DNA from: Cytophagaceae bacterium ABcell3
GTDB taxonomy: Bacteria > Bacteroidota > Bacteroidia > Cytophagales > Cytophagaceae
DNA length: 64,000 nucleotides
Assembly (NCBI GenBank): GCA_030913385.1
Contig: CP133159.1
Location: forward strand, 4,753,001-4,817,000
Reading direction: 5' to 3'
Positions 45,571 to 55,259 of the stretch are shown here, piece by piece. Below the pieces are notes generated by a model. The model was not told the DNA's origin and did not search any database. It saw only the letters and a program-made list of their open reading frames with translations. Each line of letters starts with the position of its first letter. The first letter of the stretch is position 1. Both the position numbers and the translations under genes were made by a program.

Positions 45571-46508
45571 ACAGTATTCTTCCTTTTTTCAATCCAATTG
45601 GCCTTTAAACCAAGTAAGTCAATCTTTTTTATTTCAATCTTATTTGTCGGGTTATGGATTTCAGGTACTATTAAATTATGTGAGTAAATCATTATTTCTG
45701 TTCCTTTTGAAGCATTAGCTGCGTGGTAATTCAGCTCGTACGTTCTTTGTAGGAAAGGTTGATAAAGATTTCTGATATTCACGTCATTGTCATACGAAAC
45801 TAGCCAAAATCTATTTTTTAGCTTTGAGATTATTTGAGAAATCTGTTGATGGTCTGCGTGCTCGTAAAAGTTGATATAAAGGTCTTTTCCTTTGTTGTAA
45901 TAAGGTGGGTCAAAATAAAAAAGAGTCTTGTCGGGCAGTTCCTTATCCAATCTATTCGTTAAATCAACCGCATCTAAGTTGTATAAGGCAATTCTATTTT
46001 TGTAACGGCTTATTTTCTTTATTCGCTGGATTAAATCGTCTTTATTAAATCTTGCGTCAATTTTCCAATCACCGGTTTGATTTTTACCGCCAATTACTCC
46101 TGCTTTTAAGATTCCTGACCTATTAGTTCTGTTTAGGAAAAAAGTTGAAAACCCAATTTCAAGGTTATTGTAGTTATTAGGGGCTTGCTGTATTTCCTTC
46201 TGCTTTTCCCAATTCTTTATTGTAATATCAGTTTCAATTATTTTTTCGCAAAGTTCGTCTGTTTGGTTTAATACGCTGTCCCAAAATGCATAAATTCGAA
46301 AGTCATAATCATTAATATGGATTTTTTGGACGTATTCGTTGAATAGCAATGAAAGAGCAACGGACGCACCACCCGCATATGGTTCAACATAGTGGCCATC
46401 TGTCAATAGGTTATATTCAATAAGTAATTGAACGTAATGCGACAGTTTTCCTTTTCCGCCTGGGTAACGAAGGGGCGAATAATAATTTGTGTTTAAATTA
46501 ATTCCCAT
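45549..46508 (-). CDS. D12-class adenine-specific DNA methyltransferase (Dam-like)
   Basis: 319 residues. SAM-binding motif I is at PLRYPGGKGKL (residues 12-22). VEPYAGGASVALSLL follows, and the catalytic motif IV is FYFDPPYY (~205-212). This matches the MethyltransfD12/Dam group that makes N6-methyladenine. It overlaps the ParB-like gene by 16 bp and ends inside attC 21, so its last eight residues (TVPNKVYK) are encoded by the recombination site. Third gene of the cassette after cyclase-like and ParB-like genes. No restriction nuclease is recognised in the operon, so the methylation may mark self DNA for an unknown effector. Confidence 0.9.
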   Translation of the reverse strand: MGINLNTNYYSPLRYPGGKGKLSHYVQLLIEYNLLTDGHYVEPYAGGASVALSLLFNEYVQKIHINDYDFRIYAFWDSVLNQTDELCEKIIETDITIKNWEKQKEIQQAPNNYNNLEIGFSTFFLNRTNRSGILKAGVIGGKNQTGDWKIDARFNKDDLIQRIKKISRYKNRIALYNLDAVDLTNRLDKELPDKTLFYFDPPYYNKGKDLYINFYEHADHQQISQIISKLKNRFWLVSYDNDVNIRNLYQPFLQRTYELNYHAANASKGTEIMIYSHNLIVPEIHNPTNKIEIKKIDLLGLKANWIEKRKNTVPNKVYK

Positions 46509-47848
46509 AGTTTTACAAAAAATATTTCTAAGTTATCCCAATTCTTTTTCAACTGTTCAGCATCTGGATTGAAGTCTTTGTTATGTACAAAGGCATTGAA
46601 TGTGTCAATTGAAAAAATACTGTCTTTCATTGTAGAAGCAGTATATGCACCTTTTAATTTGTTTTTATCAAGCACTCCTTTACTTTCTAAGTCTGATGCT
46701 ACGGATTTTAGTTTATGACTTAATTTACTATTCTCGTTAACTCCTGTAATTGGATTTTTTTCTATGTAACTATCCATCGACAATTCAATGAACACACGAA
46801 AAGCAATGGCACCTGAGTTTTCAAAATCCCTTAAATCAAGGTCTTTGAGTTCGTGGTAAATTTTATTAACTCTAGGCTGACTAATAGGAATTATTGTGCT
46901 TTTAGGAATAATTGTGTGCCGTTTAGAAATCAACGGATTACTTTTTTTGCCTTTTGGCTTGTCTTTTTTGGGGTCAGCTTTCTTTGGTCTAGTTGTGCTA
47001 ATCAATTCCCAATTTCCTGATAGTTCCTGAGTTTTGTCAGGCAGGTCTGTTTTCTTAAAAGTTTCAAGATAGTTGAGACGGTCGTCTTTATAGTAAATGT
47101 CTTTAACTGTAAAATCTTTTCTCAATAAATCATTTGCGGCTTTGCTTAAAGGTTTTGCTACTTCTGATGGTTCATATCTAGTAATGACCTTGCCATCTTT
47201 GATATCAATTCCTGCAACTCTTCTAAAGTCAGGGTCGGTAACCAAACGTTGAAGTGAAGAAGATTTTACTTTGCTTAAATTCTTTTTAAGTTCAGAGTCA
47301 ACGGAATCTTCTTTTTGCAAAAAATCAATTACTTGTAGTGCATAACTTGAAGTTCCTTTAACTCGCTCATCGTAACGGGCTTTTTGTTGAGCATCCCAAA
47401 CAACAGTTCCAACTCCATCGTTTTGGCCTGTATGCTTTAATTCAATCCAATGCTCTGCTTCCTTTTCTTCATCAAAAAGTATACAAGGCACCTTTTCAAT
47501 AGGTGATTTTGAGTATTGTTCAGATAGCTTTTTGAACTTATTTAAAAGGGACTTATTCGTTTCAGGAATTAGGTCGGGATTTTCAAGCAGCTTTAGTGCA
47601 GTAACTCTTCGATTACCTTCTAATACATTATATTGATTTGGCTGTTTTTCGTGTTTTGTTACAAAAATTGGGTCGCCTGGGTTTAACCCTTCATTGGTAA
47701 TGTCTTCAGCTAACTTGGCCAATTTTTCTCCTTGGTCTTCAATCATTGTCTTGATTGCTTCCCTTTGATTGCCGACCATCTCAAATCTGGGATTTTCGAT
47801 ATTTATGTGTAAATCGGCTATGTCCAATAATGTTCGTTTATGGCTCAT
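46493..47848 (-). CDS. ParB/Srx-like N-terminal domain protein
   Basis: 451 residues. The N-terminal ParB-like fold (~residues 1-110) shows NVLEGNRRVTALKLLENPDL, the conserved GxRR/GNRR nucleotide-binding motif. A central helical domain follows, then a Lys-rich linker (KKADPKKDKPKGKKSNPLIS, ~290-310), and a C-terminal domain unique to this protein (~330-451). ParB-like proteins can be CTPases or nucleases. Second gene of the operon: 5 bp after the cyclase-like gene and overlapping the methyltransferase gene. The same fold occurs in several defence operons, but I cannot name a matching system. Confidence 0.8.
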   Translation of the reverse strand: MSHKRTLLDIADLHINIENPRFEMVGNQREAIKTMIEDQGEKLAKLAEDITNEGLNPGDPIFVTKHEKQPNQYNVLEGNRRVTALKLLENPDLIPETNKSLLNKFKKLSEQYSKSPIEKVPCILFDEEKEAEHWIELKHTGQNDGVGTVVWDAQQKARYDERVKGTSSYALQVIDFLQKEDSVDSELKKNLSKVKSSSLQRLVTDPDFRRVAGIDIKDGKVITRYEPSEVAKPLSKAANDLLRKDFTVKDIYYKDDRLNYLETFKKTDLPDKTQELSGNWELISTTRPKKADPKKDKPKGKKSNPLISKRHTIIPKSTIIPISQPRVNKIYHELKDLDLRDFENSGAIAFRVFIELSMDSYIEKNPITGVNENSKLSHKLKSVASDLESKGVLDKNKLKGAYTASTMKDSIFSIDTFNAFVHNKDFNPDAEQLKKNWDNLEIFFVKLWELI

Positions 47849-47853
47849 TTTGT

Positions 47854-48477
47854 TTATGACTTTAAAGCGTTAATCATTCCTGCATATTTTAAAGAATAAC
47901 TGTCTCGATAATTATTTTCAAAGTTTTGAATCTCTTCGGGGTTCTCTAGATGCCAATAATAATACAGATGCTGTCTGTCGTTTCCCCTTTCTACTAAAAG
48001 CGGAATGTTTTCTATATTAAGCTGTGGTAAATTTTGCTTTACCAACCTGCATTGACCGGGCTGAATTTTTGGCTTACCCGTTTCGTTGTCTAAAAATGAC
48101 TGAACGTATGCACCACCATAAATCGCATTCTTTTCAATTCCCTGAAATTCAATTTTTCCCTGATAATCAAAAGAACCGAATGAAATTGATGTCGTCAACA
48201 TATAGTTCCTTTCGATCATTCTTTTGTTAATTTTCTTCACGGCATCCAAAATACTCAAAAGTTTTGTCTGGTTGTCTCCATTTCGAGAAAACAAAATTCC
48301 ACAATCAGATACAAAGAATCCTTCTACATTGTCAGTTTCTCTTAGCACATTGAAGCCCGTCTGATAAAAATATTTTATGGCTTCTAGTGCAGTTGCGTCA
48401 TTTTTCATTAGTTCTTTAAAACCTGAAATGTCAGTAAATGCAACAAATGTATTTCCGTTAAAGTCTGCTATTGGCAT
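47854..48477 (-). CDS. Class III nucleotide-cyclase-like protein
   Basis: 207 residues. FVAFTDISGFKELM (metal Asp at 16) and VEGFFVSDCGILFSRNG (second Asp at 58) match the two metal-binding segments of class III adenylyl/guanylyl/pyrimidine cyclases. The later strand TTSISFGSFDYQGKIEF and GAYVQSFLDNE may form the rest of the small domain. Substrate-determining Lys/Asp and transition-state Asn/Arg pairs were not clearly identified, so activity is uncertain. First gene of the cassette, followed by ParB-like and Dam-like genes. Pycsar systems use related cyclases with TM or TIR effectors, neither of which is visible here. Confidence 0.65.
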   Translation of the reverse strand: MPIADFNGNTFVAFTDISGFKELMKNDATALEAIKYFYQTGFNVLRETDNVEGFFVSDCGILFSRNGDNQTKLLSILDAVKKINKRMIERNYMLTTSISFGSFDYQGKIEFQGIEKNAIYGGAYVQSFLDNETGKPKIQPGQCRLVKQNLPQLNIENIPLLVERGNDRQHLYYYWHLENPEEIQNFENNYRDSYSLKYAGMINALKS

Positions 48478-48495
48478 AGTGTTGTTTTATATTGT

Positions 48496-49079
48496 GCCCA
48501 ACGTCAGGCTATGAGAGGCCGCAGTTTATGTACGCCAACCTCGAAGCCTTGTAAAGTTTAAATATAACGAATAACAGAGAAATATCAACGATTACCTGCG
48601 GTCTCTTATAGCTATTGTTGGGGGCTGTAGTATATTGACAAAGCTCTTCAGCTGGTGGCTATCGGTGTTTTAACAGCTTTCTTTCCGGTTGGTTAACACC
48701 TGACGGCAAGAGCATCTTAGAATCACAGCTTTTGTGGTTCTGTTTAGTCAACTCTTATTCAATCTCTTATCTTCACATACCAAAAACCCGTTCAGGTTAG
48801 ATAGTTAAAGAAAGTATAGATATTAGGTTTAAGCCATTCTCCTGTTAAAAAGATATCTCTTTATTTTTTAACTTTTAACAGCTTTCCTGTTGGCGGTGCA
48901 GTATCATATTAATGAGCAGCTGCGTTTTGCCGCGACGAAAGAAAATCCGTTCCGGCGCCGTAACTATAAGTTAGTAAAGGAATCGTATTTTATCCTGCGA
49001 TAGCTTACCAACCTGCCCCTTTTTAGGAACATGGTTTTATAGCAGATATGCCTGAGATTCGCAATCTATAGCCCCCAAC
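48496..49079 (-). repeat. ORF-less cassette U3 (with attC 22)
   Basis: attC 22 occupies 48496-48622 (cores GCCCAACG and GTTGGGG). The non-coding body runs to the next CCCCCAACG. On the minus strand it contains CTGTTAAAAG ... TTTTTAACAG and GAACCACA ... TGTGATTC inverted repeats and no ORF longer than about 22 codons. Near-identical to U6-U12. Confidence 0.88.
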
Positions 49080-49656
49080 GTCAGGCTATGAGAGGCCGCA
49101 GTTTATGTGCGCCAACCCTTGAAGCCCTGTAAAGCTTAAATATAACGATTAACAGGGAAAAGTCAACGATTCCTGCGGTCTCTTATAGCTATTGTTGGGG
49201 GCTGTAGTATATTGATAAAGCTCTTCAGCTGGTGGCTATCGGTGTTTTAACAGCCTTCTTTCCGGTTGGTTAATACCTGACGGCAAGAGCATCTTAGAAT
49301 CACAGCTTTTGTGGTTCTGTTTAGTTGAACTTGTTCAACCTCTTATCTTCACAAACCAAAAACCCGCTCAGGTTAGATAGTTAAAGAAAGTATAGATATT
49401 AGATTTAAGCCATTCGCCTGTTAAAAAGATATCTCTTTATTTTTTAACTTTTAACAGCTTTCCTGTTGGCGGTGCAGTACCATATTAATGAGCAGCTGCG
49501 TTTTACCGCGACGAAAGAAAATCCGTTCCGGCGCCGTAACTATAAGTTAGTAAAGGAATCGTATTTTATCCTGCGATAGCTTACCAACCTGCTCCCTTTA
49601 TTGCAACATGGTTTTATAGCAGATATGGTTGAGATTCGTAATCTATAGCCCCCAAC
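49073..49656 (-). repeat. ORF-less cassette U4 (with attC 23)
   Basis: attC 23 at 49073-49200. The copy has private changes (AACCCTTGAAGCCCTG in the attC, AACCCGCTCAGG, TTTTACCGCG) and the TTATTGCAACATGG end variant seen in U2, so it bridges the two subfamilies. In tandem with U3. Confidence 0.88.
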
Positions 49657-49780
49657 GTTGGTGTAACCGATGCTGGGGATTTTAAAAGCAGTTCTTTATC
49701 CACCGGCAGAAAGAAAGATAGAGAGAAAACGCCTGACTTACAAGCTTCACCCCCCCAGTATTGGTTACACATTGTTCTCG
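49650..49780 (-). other. attC site 24
   Basis: Left core CCCCAACG, right core GTTCTCG; arms GTGTAACCGATGCTGGGG and CCCCAGTATTGGTTACAC. Intact counterpart of intron-split site 4. The GTTCTCGGC core is mirrored at the far end of its cassette (GCCGAGA at 50543). Confidence 0.9.
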
Positions 49781-49802
49781 GCAGGTTTTATTATTCTTCC
49801 GG

Positions 49803-50123
49803 TTAGGCAATGTCCATTTTTTGATTTAACAATTCCACATTAAAGCTGATTTTAGCATTTAGAGCTTTAAATACCTTAATTATTGTTTCAAATCTGGCAT
49901 CGGTAAGGCTATTTTCTAATTTGGAAATCTGAGCTTTCTTTACCCCAACAAGTTCACCTAATTGTTCCTGAGTCAAATTTCTTTCTTTTCTTGCTTTTTT
50001 AATCGCTTCTCCTATCAAATCAAGTTGCAATTCATACTCAAAAGCCTCACGTTTAGGAGTCCCTCTTTCCCCAATATGTTTATCTGTTATCTCCTCAAGA
50101 GTATATTTCTTTATTTTTTTCAT
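49803..50123 (-). CDS. higA: XRE-family antitoxin (HigA-like)
   Basis: 106 residues from ATG 50123. The helix-turn-helix domain spans ~40-95: RNLTQEQLGELVGVKKAQIS is a classical Cro/CI-type recognition unit, followed by KLENSLTDARFETIIKVFKA. It should bind and neutralise the toxin encoded just upstream and repress the operon promoter. The toxin stop (TGA) is two bases before the ATG, so translation is coupled; toxin-first order is typical of HigBA. The pair forms one cassette. Confidence 0.88.
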   Translation of the reverse strand: MKKIKKYTLEEITDKHIGERGTPKREAFEYELQLDLIGEAIKKARKERNLTQEQLGELVGVKKAQISKLENSLTDARFETIIKVFKALNAKISFNVELLNQKMDIA

Positions 50124-50125
50124 TT

Positions 50126-50467
50126 TCAATTACCTTTTTGTTCAAAGTATAATTTTCTAAGCCGTTCTGCTTTATCAAGTTCTCCCGTAGGAGTCTTGCC
50201 TGTTTTTTTAATAAGTCCATGCGTTGAAATTACAACTGTGCTGGACTTATCAGACTTATCCCAAAAAGCAAATAGCCTGTAATAAGTCTTCTTATACAAT
50301 GTTCTGAATTCCCAGATTTCGCCGGATAGTTTCTTAAAAAGCTCATTATCATTTATTACCTGAGCTTTCCGGATGTTAAAGATTATCTTTTCCCTTGCCT
50401 TATCATCCAAACTATCAAGAAATTCCGCAGCCTCCTCCAGAAATTCAACTTTAAATTTCTGTTCCAA
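50126..50467 (-). CDS. higB: RelE/HigB-type toxin
   Basis: 113 residues. RelE/ParE-superfamily signature: VEFLEEAAEFLDSLDDKARE, then LFKKLSGEIWEFRTLYKKTY and YRLFAFWDKSDKSSTVVIST, with basic residues fitting a ribosome-dependent mRNA interferase. No ATG is present in frame; the likely start is TTG 50467, about 75 bp from the intron-split attC 25. TA pairs are known to stabilise integron arrays by making cassette loss costly. Confidence 0.85.
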   Translation of the reverse strand: MEQKFKVEFLEEAAEFLDSLDDKAREKIIFNIRKAQVINDNELFKKLSGEIWEFRTLYKKTYYRLFAFWDKSDKSSTVVISTHGLIKKTGKTPTGELDKAERLRKLYFEQKGN

Positions 50468-50549
50468 GTATTTAACGTTTGTACAAAGGTAAAAGTTTCT
50501 TAATAAGGAAACAAATTATAATGGGTAGGATTTTTTGAACTTGCCGAGA

Positions 50550-52486
50550 GTCGAGTCACCCCGGGGAGTTTCACCCCAAGGTTCTCACAGAACCGTACGT
50601 GAAAGTCTCCCTTCATACGGCTCTTCCTGTTCAGTCACAAATGTATTGCTACTTTTGGATATACCAATTTCCAGTGTGCGAATAAGTCTGGTTTTGCTTT
50701 ATACTTTTCCCTGAGCCATCTGTTAGCAGAGCGCTTGTACAACCCCTTCTCCCATTTCACCCACTTCAATAATCTGTTGTTTAGTTCGTACCATATCCTG
50801 CGGGTGTGGTTTGACCATTTATAGCAATAATAATTAATTACTCCCCTGATTACAGGATTCAGTTCACGGGCAAGTTCTTCAAGGCTTTTACGCCACTTAT
50901 GAATTTTCTTTCTCCTGAACTTTTCCAGCACACTGATTACGGATTTATGGCTGATATGGAATCGTGGCATTAAACGCAGACCTGACTTCAGTCTTGTCCA
51001 TTCCGGACGAAAGGTGAAGCCCAGAAAATCAAAGCTCCGGCAATACTTATTTTCAGATTCCCCCCGAAGGTTTATTATTTTAGATTTCTCCTTGTTCAGT
51101 TCCAGCTTACAGGCTGACATGCGTCTCTGAATCTTGTCACGCATGTATAGAGCCTGACTTTCTGATTTGCAATGCACCACTATGTCATCAGCATACCTCT
51201 CAAACGGTTTTCGCGGATGGTATTTCTCCATCCACTTGTCAAAGCATACATGCAGAAAGATATTGGCCAGTAAAGGGCTAATTACTCCACCCTGAGGTGT
51301 TCCACTTGTCCTGTCTATATAGCATCCATCCCCTTGTATGATCCCTGCCTCTAACCATCTTTTCACATACAACAGAACCCACTTATCCTGGCAGTAATGC
51401 TCAACTGCCTTTAGGAGCATGTCATGATCAATTGTATCAAAGAAGCTTTTGATATCGAGGTCTATTGCCCATTCGTGGTTAAAGACATTGGCCCATGCCT
51501 GATTTACCGCCTGATGGCAGTTTCTACCTGGACGATACCCAAAGGAGCTGTTGTGAAACTGAGGTTCCATGATCCGCTCAAGATGGGTTTTTACTACTTC
51601 CTGAGCTATACGATCTAAAATGGTGGGGATTCCTAATTTGCGTACCCCGCCTGACTTTTTCTTAATCGCTGATTCTCTGACGGGCATTGGAAAGTAACTG
51701 CCTGAGCTCAGCCTGTTCCATAGTTTATAGATCTGAGGCTGTAGATCTTTATCTAACATATCCCAGTCCATTTTATCTATGCCATGGCTGCCTTTGTTGG
51801 CTCTTACTTTCTTATATGCACGCCACACCATGATTCTGGTTATTGGCTGTGACTTTGTCTCGTAATAGTCAATCATCCCATTCTTAATGGTTGTTAATAA
51901 TTCTAAGACTAAACAGGCTAAGCCCTTCGCTCCACTCCCATTACAGGAGCTTCATCACTACTACGACTTAGTCCGCCACCGCTGTTTCATGCTATCCTTG
52001 CATGTCTGCTTCCCTGTTAGGGTTCACAGAGCAACAGCGACTTCTCTTGTTCCATACAAATGCCTGTACTGAGTTCTTGCCAGCTTTGCCCCGGGTGTTA
52101 TGCAATCAGTAATCAGAGCGCCCATTGCACTTATAACAGGTACAAACGTACTTACCTGCTTTCAACACCGTTTCTTTTACATTACGAGACGTAATTTAAC
52201 CGCTGGTTTAATCTATTCAACTCCTCAGTCCGCACCTACGGGAATCATAGCTCCCGTTTTTCCTTATCGTTCACCACAAAGGAAGTTTCCGCCCAATGCA
52301 GCATAAGGTGGTTTGCAAACTGTTTCTGACAACCGTCTGCGGAAGGCCTATTCATTTCTTGATTCATTGCTTCTTTGGCCGGTTCAGTTCGCTCGACCTC
52401 CTTCTGAAACACAATGTCCTGAAATGTCTTCCATCATTTGTACAGCACTCTCCTTTTGTTTTAGTGTCAGGAGATTCAAGACACAC
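50550..52486 (-). mobile_element. Group IIC-like intron copy 2 (1937 bp), inserted in attC 25
   Basis: Same length and encoded RT as the copies at 21547-23483 and 56978-58914, with the same boundary sequences and the same position in the attC core (GT^T on the minus strand). Ribozyme domains I-III occupy 51877-52486. One flanking base differs after the 5' end (ACGG rather than ACGT), consistent with insertion into a separate attC. Confidence 0.9.
50635..51876 (-). CDS. ltrA: Group II intron reverse transcriptase/maturase (copy 2)
   Basis: Encoded protein identical to that of 21632-22873, with an intact YADD active site and full length (413 residues). See that entry for motifs. Its integrity means at least three potential RT sources exist in the array. 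Confidence 0.93.
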   Translation of the reverse strand: MIDYYETKSQPITRIMVWRAYKKVRANKGSHGIDKMDWDMLDKDLQPQIYKLWNRLSSGSYFPMPVRESAIKKKSGGVRKLGIPTILDRIAQEVVKTHLERIMEPQFHNSSFGYRPGRNCHQAVNQAWANVFNHEWAIDLDIKSFFDTIDHDMLLKAVEHYCQDKWVLLYVKRWLEAGIIQGDGCYIDRTSGTPQGGVISPLLANIFLHVCFDKWMEKYHPRKPFERYADDIVVHCKSESQALYMRDKIQRRMSACKLELNKEKSKIINLRGESENKYCRSFDFLGFTFRPEWTRLKSGLRLMPRFHISHKSVISVLEKFRRKKIHKWRKSLEELARELNPVIRGVINYYCYKWSNHTRRIWYELNNRLLKWVKWEKGLYKRSANRWLREKYKAKPDLFAHWKLVYPKVAIHL

Positions 52487-52622
52487 ACGGTTTGTATAAA
52501 AAACGGGCAGCAGTTTTAAAAGCAGTTAAGTATCCCCCGAAACCGCAGCCAGAGAAAAGAACTGAAGGCTCGGCTACCACTGAACCCGCTGCTCTTTTTT
52601 ATATATTGTTAGCAGCAGCCTT

Positions 52623-53498
52623 TTACTCATTTTTTAGTCTTGTAATGCTTGATGCAGGGATATCAATTTCAAATTCTGTTCTCAATACTTCCAATACCAA
52701 ATGAATTCTTGTCGATATAAGAATTGAGTTTAATTTATTTTGTTCAATTATCTGACCAACTAACTTTGGTTTTGGAGTTCCGTTGATTAAGAAAGTCGGC
52801 AGATACCAAACACCACAACCGCTTACTCCTTCAGGACTTTTATTGGCTTGCACCATTCCATTACCAAAATTTTTTACTTTCATTTGTCGATAGTCAAGTA
52901 AAATATTAGAATGCTGGTCAAAGTTTAAATTTTTATAGAAATTTTTAGCGGAAGCTTTAGTTAAAAAAACAAATGGTGAAACAATCAGCTTTTTTGTTTC
53001 CTTTTTCTCAACTGTATTCCGCCAAGGGAATCCAACAATTAAGTATTTTGATTCAGAAGAAACTATGTGGTTGAAGTCTATGTCTTCGTATTGTAAAAAT
53101 GAGTATTTACTCGAAAGTGCATTTGCAACATCATCTTCAAGTTTCCAAACAGCAATGTCTGTCTTGTCAGCATCTTCACTTTCGCTTGGATTGACATATT
53201 TTACTATTCCATTTAGAACATAAAACATGTCCTCAATCATAATTCCGATGTCATCAGGTGTATTTGACACCAAAAAATGTCCTGCTGTAATTAAAAACCT
53301 TGTATTCTTTACTTCAATTAGAATGCCACTTGCTTCTGCTTGAGGTATTATGTTCTCTGTTTCATTTGATAATTTGGTGTATAACTGCGGAGTATACTTC
53401 AAAATTTCCTTTGCATATATGTCAACTGATTTGCCGACAATTTCCATTGGTTTTTGTTTGCCTGTCAAAATCGCTTTAAGTTTTTCAAGTTTATTCAT
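52623..53498 (-). CDS. Trypsin-like serine protease
   Basis: 291 residues without signal peptide, so probably cytoplasmic. A complete catalytic triad can be placed: His74 in RFLITAGHF, Asp114 in DKTDIAVWKL, Ser226 in EGVSGCGVWYL (G-x-S-G). The fold matches chymotrypsin/HtrA-like proteases. A leading ~35-residue segment and a C-terminal helical tail flank the domain. Cytoplasmic trypsin-like proteases occur as effectors or processing enzymes in several defence systems; no partner is present in this single-gene cassette, so its target is unknown. The stop is 9 bp from the right core of attC 25. Confidence 0.8.
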   Translation of the reverse strand: MNKLEKLKAILTGKQKPMEIVGKSVDIYAKEILKYTPQLYTKLSNETENIIPQAEASGILIEVKNTRFLITAGHFLVSNTPDDIGIMIEDMFYVLNGIVKYVNPSESEDADKTDIAVWKLEDDVANALSSKYSFLQYEDIDFNHIVSSESKYLIVGFPWRNTVEKKETKKLIVSPFVFLTKASAKNFYKNLNFDQHSNILLDYRQMKVKNFGNGMVQANKSPEGVSGCGVWYLPTFLINGTPKPKLVGQIIEQNKLNSILISTRIHLVLEVLRTEFEIDIPASSITRLKNE

Positions 53499-53534
53499 TT
53501 TTCAATTGAAGAATGTGTGGTTTTATTAGGTTGC

Positions 53535-54106
53535 TGCTAACGTCAGGCTATGAGAGGCCGCAGTTTATGTACGCCAACCTCGAAGCCTTGTAAAGCTTAA
53601 ATATAACGAATAACAGAGAAATATCAACGATTACCTGCGGTCTCTTATAGCTATTGTTGGGGGCTGTAGTATATTGACAAAGCTCTTCTGCTGGTGGCTA
53701 TCGGTGTTTTAACAGCTTTCTTTCCGGTTGGTTAACACCTGACGGCAAGAGCATCTTAGAATCACAGCTTTTGTGGTTCTGTTTAGTTAACTCTTATCTT
53801 CACATACCAAAAACCCGTTCAGGTTAGATAGTTAAAGAAAGTATAGATATTAGGTTTAAGCCATTCTCCTGTTAAAAAGATATCTCTTTATTTTTTAACT
53901 TTTAACAGCTTTCCTGTTGGCGGTGCAGTATCATATTAATGAGCAGCTGCGTTTTGCCGCGACGAAAGAAAATCCGTTCCGGCGCCGTAACTATAAGTTA
54001 GTAAAGGAATCGTATTTTATCCTGCGATAGCTTACCAACCTGCCCCTTTTTAGGAACATGGTTTTATAGCAGATATGCCTGAGATTCGCAATCTATAGCC
54101 CCCAAC
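53535..54106 (-). repeat. ORF-less cassette U5 (with attC 26)
   Basis: First of six tandem copies. attC 26 at 53535-53662 (cores TGCTAACG, GTTGGGG). The body is the short 565-bp variant: 12 bases are missing around TTAACTCTTATCTTCAC. CTTCTGCTGG variant, shared with U8. Confidence 0.9.
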
Positions 54107-54682
54107 GTCAGGCTATGAGAGGCCGCAGTTTATGTGCGCCAACCTCGAAGCCTTGTAAAGCTTAAATATAACGAATAACAGAGAAATATCAACGATTACC
54201 TGCGGTCTCTTATAGCTATTGTTGGGGGCTGTAGTATATTGACAAAGCTCTTCAGCTGGTGGCTATCGGTGTTTTAACAGCTTTCTTTCCGGTTGGTTAA
54301 CACCTGACGGCAAGAGCATCTTAGAATCACAGCTTTTGTGGTTCTGTTTAGTCAACTCTTATTCAATCTCTTATCTTCACATACCAAAAACCCGTTCAGG
54401 TTAGATAGTTAAAGAAAGTATAGTATTAGGTTTAAGCCATTCTCCTGTTAAAAAGATATCTCTTTATTTTTTAACTTTTAACAGCTTTCCTGTTGGCGGT
54501 GCAGTATCAAATTAATGAGCAGCTGCGTTTTGCCGCGACGAAAGAAAATCCGTTTCGGCGCCGTAACTATAAGTTAGTAAAGGAATCGTATTTTATCCTG
54601 CGATAGCTTACCAACCTGCCCCTTTTTAGGAACATGGTTTTATAGCAGATATGCCTGAGATTCGCAATCTATAGCCCCCAAC
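54100..54682 (-). repeat. ORF-less cassette U6 (with attC 27)
   Basis: attC 27 at 54100-54227. Private variants AGTATAGTATTAGG (one-unit deletion), GTATCAAATTAATG and CCGTTTCGGCG, all shared exactly with distant copy U11. Confidence 0.9.
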
Positions 54683-55259
54683 GTCAGGCTATGAGAGGCC
54701 GCAGTTTATGTACGCCAACCTCGAAGCCTTGTAAAGTTTAAATATAACGAATAACAGAGAAATATCAACGATTACCTGCGGTCTCTTATAGCTATTGTTG
54801 GGGGCTGTAGTATATTGACAAAGCTCTTCAGCTGGTGGCTATCGGTGTTTTAACAGCTTTCTTTCCGGTTGGTTAACACCTGACGGCAAGAGCATCTTAG
54901 AATCACAGCTTTTGTGGTTCTGTTTAGTCAACTCTTATTCAATCTCTTATCTTCACATACCAAAAACCCGTTCAGGTTAGATAGTTAAAGAAAGTATAGA
55001 TATTAGGTTTAAGCCATTCTCCTGTTAAAAAGATATCTCTTTATTTTTTAACTTTTAACAGCTTTCCTGTTGGCGGTGCAGTATCATATTAATGAGCAGC
55101 TGCGTTTTGCCGCGACGAAAGAAAATCCGTTCCGGCGCCGTAACTATAAGTTAGTAAAGGAATCGTATTTTATCCTGCGATAGCTTACCAACCTGCCCCT
55201 TTTTAGGAACATGGTTTTATAGCAGATATGCCTGAGATTCGCAATCTATAGCCCCCAAC
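54676..55259 (-). repeat. ORF-less cassette U7 (with attC 28)
   Basis: attC 28 at 54676-54802. Full 577-bp form; appears the same as U3 throughout by eye. Confidence 0.9.

Larger units (their letters stand above)
50543..52614 (-). other. attC site 25, split by a group II intron
   Basis: Excising 50550-52486 joins GCCGAGA to ACGG: left core CCGAGAACG, arms TATAAAAAACGGGCAGCAG and CTGCTGCTCTTTTTTATA, right core GTTAGCA. Confidence 0.87.

Noticed and set aside
54016-54090. 22-codon minus-strand frame (MFLKRGRLVSYRR...) in ORF-less cassettes
   Set aside because: Too short, and lost in copies with the TTGCAACATGG or similar end variant, so not conserved as a peptide.
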